From Chloroflexota bacterium (GTDB lineage: Bacteria; Chloroflexota; Anaerolineae; Anaerolineales; Villigracilaceae): DNA of 64,000 nt. The translations under genes and the position numbers were made by a program. Under the pieces are notes generated by a model. It was not told where the DNA came from. It made no database searches and was given only the letters and a program-made list of their open reading frames with translations. Shown one piece after another: positions 63,503-64,000 of the stretch; within the stretch, counting starts at the first letter, position 1, and the number at the start of each line of letters is the position of its first letter. The stretch lies in contig JAJYOU010000014.1 of the NCBI GenBank assembly GCA_021795965.1, positions 1-64,000 on the forward strand, written 5' to 3'.

Positions 63503-64000
63503 ATGAACACAACTCAAGAATTATTGGCTGCAGGACAATCGGTCTGGTACGATAACATCCAGCGAAGTCTTTTGAAGAACGGTGAAATGGCTGGGATGAT
63601 TGCGAGGGGCGAGATTTACGGCGTCACGTCCAACCCATCGATTTTTATGCATGCAATCACAAAATCGCCAGATTACGATGCGAGTCTTTTACCCCTGGTC
63701 GGTTCAAAATTAAGCGATGAGGAAATATTTTTCAAACTGGCGATCGCGGATATCCAGGCGGCAGCCGATCTTTTCCAGCCGCTTTACCAGGCTGGCCGCG
63801 GCAGTGATGGTTATGTCAGCCTTGAAGTGAGCCCTTACCTGGCGAATGATACGGAGGCGACGATTCTGCAGGCTGAAAAGCTTTGGAAAACTGTCAACCG
63901 TCCGAACCTGATGATCAAGATCCCTGCCACGAAAGCCGGCATTCCCGCCATTGTTAAAGCCATCGCAGCCGGGATCAACGTTAACGTCACCCTGATTTTC
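63503..64000 (+). CDS. tal: Transaldolase (5' part; runs off the window)
   Basis: The first 166 codons are present and the gene continues past the window end. It begins MNTTQELLAAGQSVWYDNIQ, with YGVTSNPSIF and the Schiff-base region IKIPATKAGIPA, then VNVTLIF. This start pattern is that of the roughly 370-aa transaldolases and of transaldolase/glucose-6-phosphate isomerase fusions found in Chloroflexota and Cyanobacteria; which of these cannot be told here. GTAGGAAAAA precedes the ATG, 6 bp after tkt. Confidence 0.92.
   Translation, partial: MNTTQELLAAGQSVWYDNIQRSLLKNGEMAGMIARGEIYGVTSNPSIFMHAITKSPDYDASLLPLVGSKLSDEEIFFKLAIADIQAAADLFQPLYQAGRGSDGYVSLEVSPYLANDTEATILQAEKLWKTVNRPNLMIKIPATKAGIPAIVKAIAAGINVNVTLIF

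Overview
The window looks like a chromosomal segment of an uncultured anaerobic bacterium, most likely Chloroflexota (Anaerolineae-like). This is inferred from gene content and protein style: a nickel-free group-4 hydrogenase-like complex, two-subunit GcvP, split transketolase, rubrerythrin and moderate GC. No rRNA, tRNA or CRISPR array was seen. The only mobile-element-like signals are a pair of long direct repeats and duplicated methyltransferase fragments.

Layout. (1) 1-5.5 kb: a complete type III restriction-modification pair (mod-res, minus strand) bracketed by two ~160-bp direct repeats. (2) 5.6-13.4 kb: a six-gene minus-strand operon for an energy-converting hydrogenase-related (Ehr) complex without Ni ligands, preceded by an ArsR-type regulator with its own promoter and terminator. 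(3) 13.5-15.4 kb: a defence scar, with two truncated copies of a methyltransferase N-terminus flanking an Abi_2 abortive-infection gene, then a cluster of palindromes and a rubrerythrin gene. (4) 16.4-28.2 kb: a molybdenum-dependent respiration module on the plus strand. It holds a PhnD-like sensor lipoprotein, a NarX-type kinase, a LuxR-type regulator, a ttrBCA-like tetrathionate (or related oxyanion) reductase, tatA, a probable molybdenum-cofactor riboswitch with terminator, fmdE, a MOT1-type molybdate permease and a yqeB-like maturation gene. (5) 28.5-29.6 kb: a transaldolase-family gene. (6) 30.2-50.9 kb: a 20-kb co-directional sugar/cyclitol catabolic island. It starts at a strong promoter with two LacI-type operators and encodes a split transketolase, two TIM-barrel isomerases/epimerases, two CoA-transferase-fold heterodimers, an acyl-CoA dehydrogenase, a cupin, IolB, a ribose-type ABC importer, a FucI-like isomerase, an RmlD-like reductase, an MFS carrier, a LacI regulator, IolC and a LacD/IolJ-like aldolase. 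(7) 51.1-56.1 kb (minus): an SDR, an AcoX/NAD-kinase-like protein and glycine decarboxylase GcvPA/GcvPB, divergent from an FCD-type GntR regulator. (8) 57.1-64 kb: pentose-phosphate genes gnd, tkt and a transaldolase that runs off the end, with a Ca2+-type P-ATPase between gnd and tkt.

How it fits together. The Ehr complex and Ttr-like reductase point to ion-pumping anaerobic energy metabolism. The Mo genes would supply the cofactor for the reductase. The large island would import a sugar or cyclitol and degrade it through a 5-deoxyglucuronate / 2-deoxy-5-ketogluconate branch, with the pentose-phosphate genes nearby. The island is the best candidate for an undescribed pathway: it has the iolB-iolC-aldolase lower branch but no iolG, iolD or iolA. 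In their place are a split transketolase, a CoA-transferase-fold pair whose beta subunit lacks the catalytic Glu, a second pair that keeps it, and an acyl-CoA dehydrogenase with Asp in place of the catalytic Glu.
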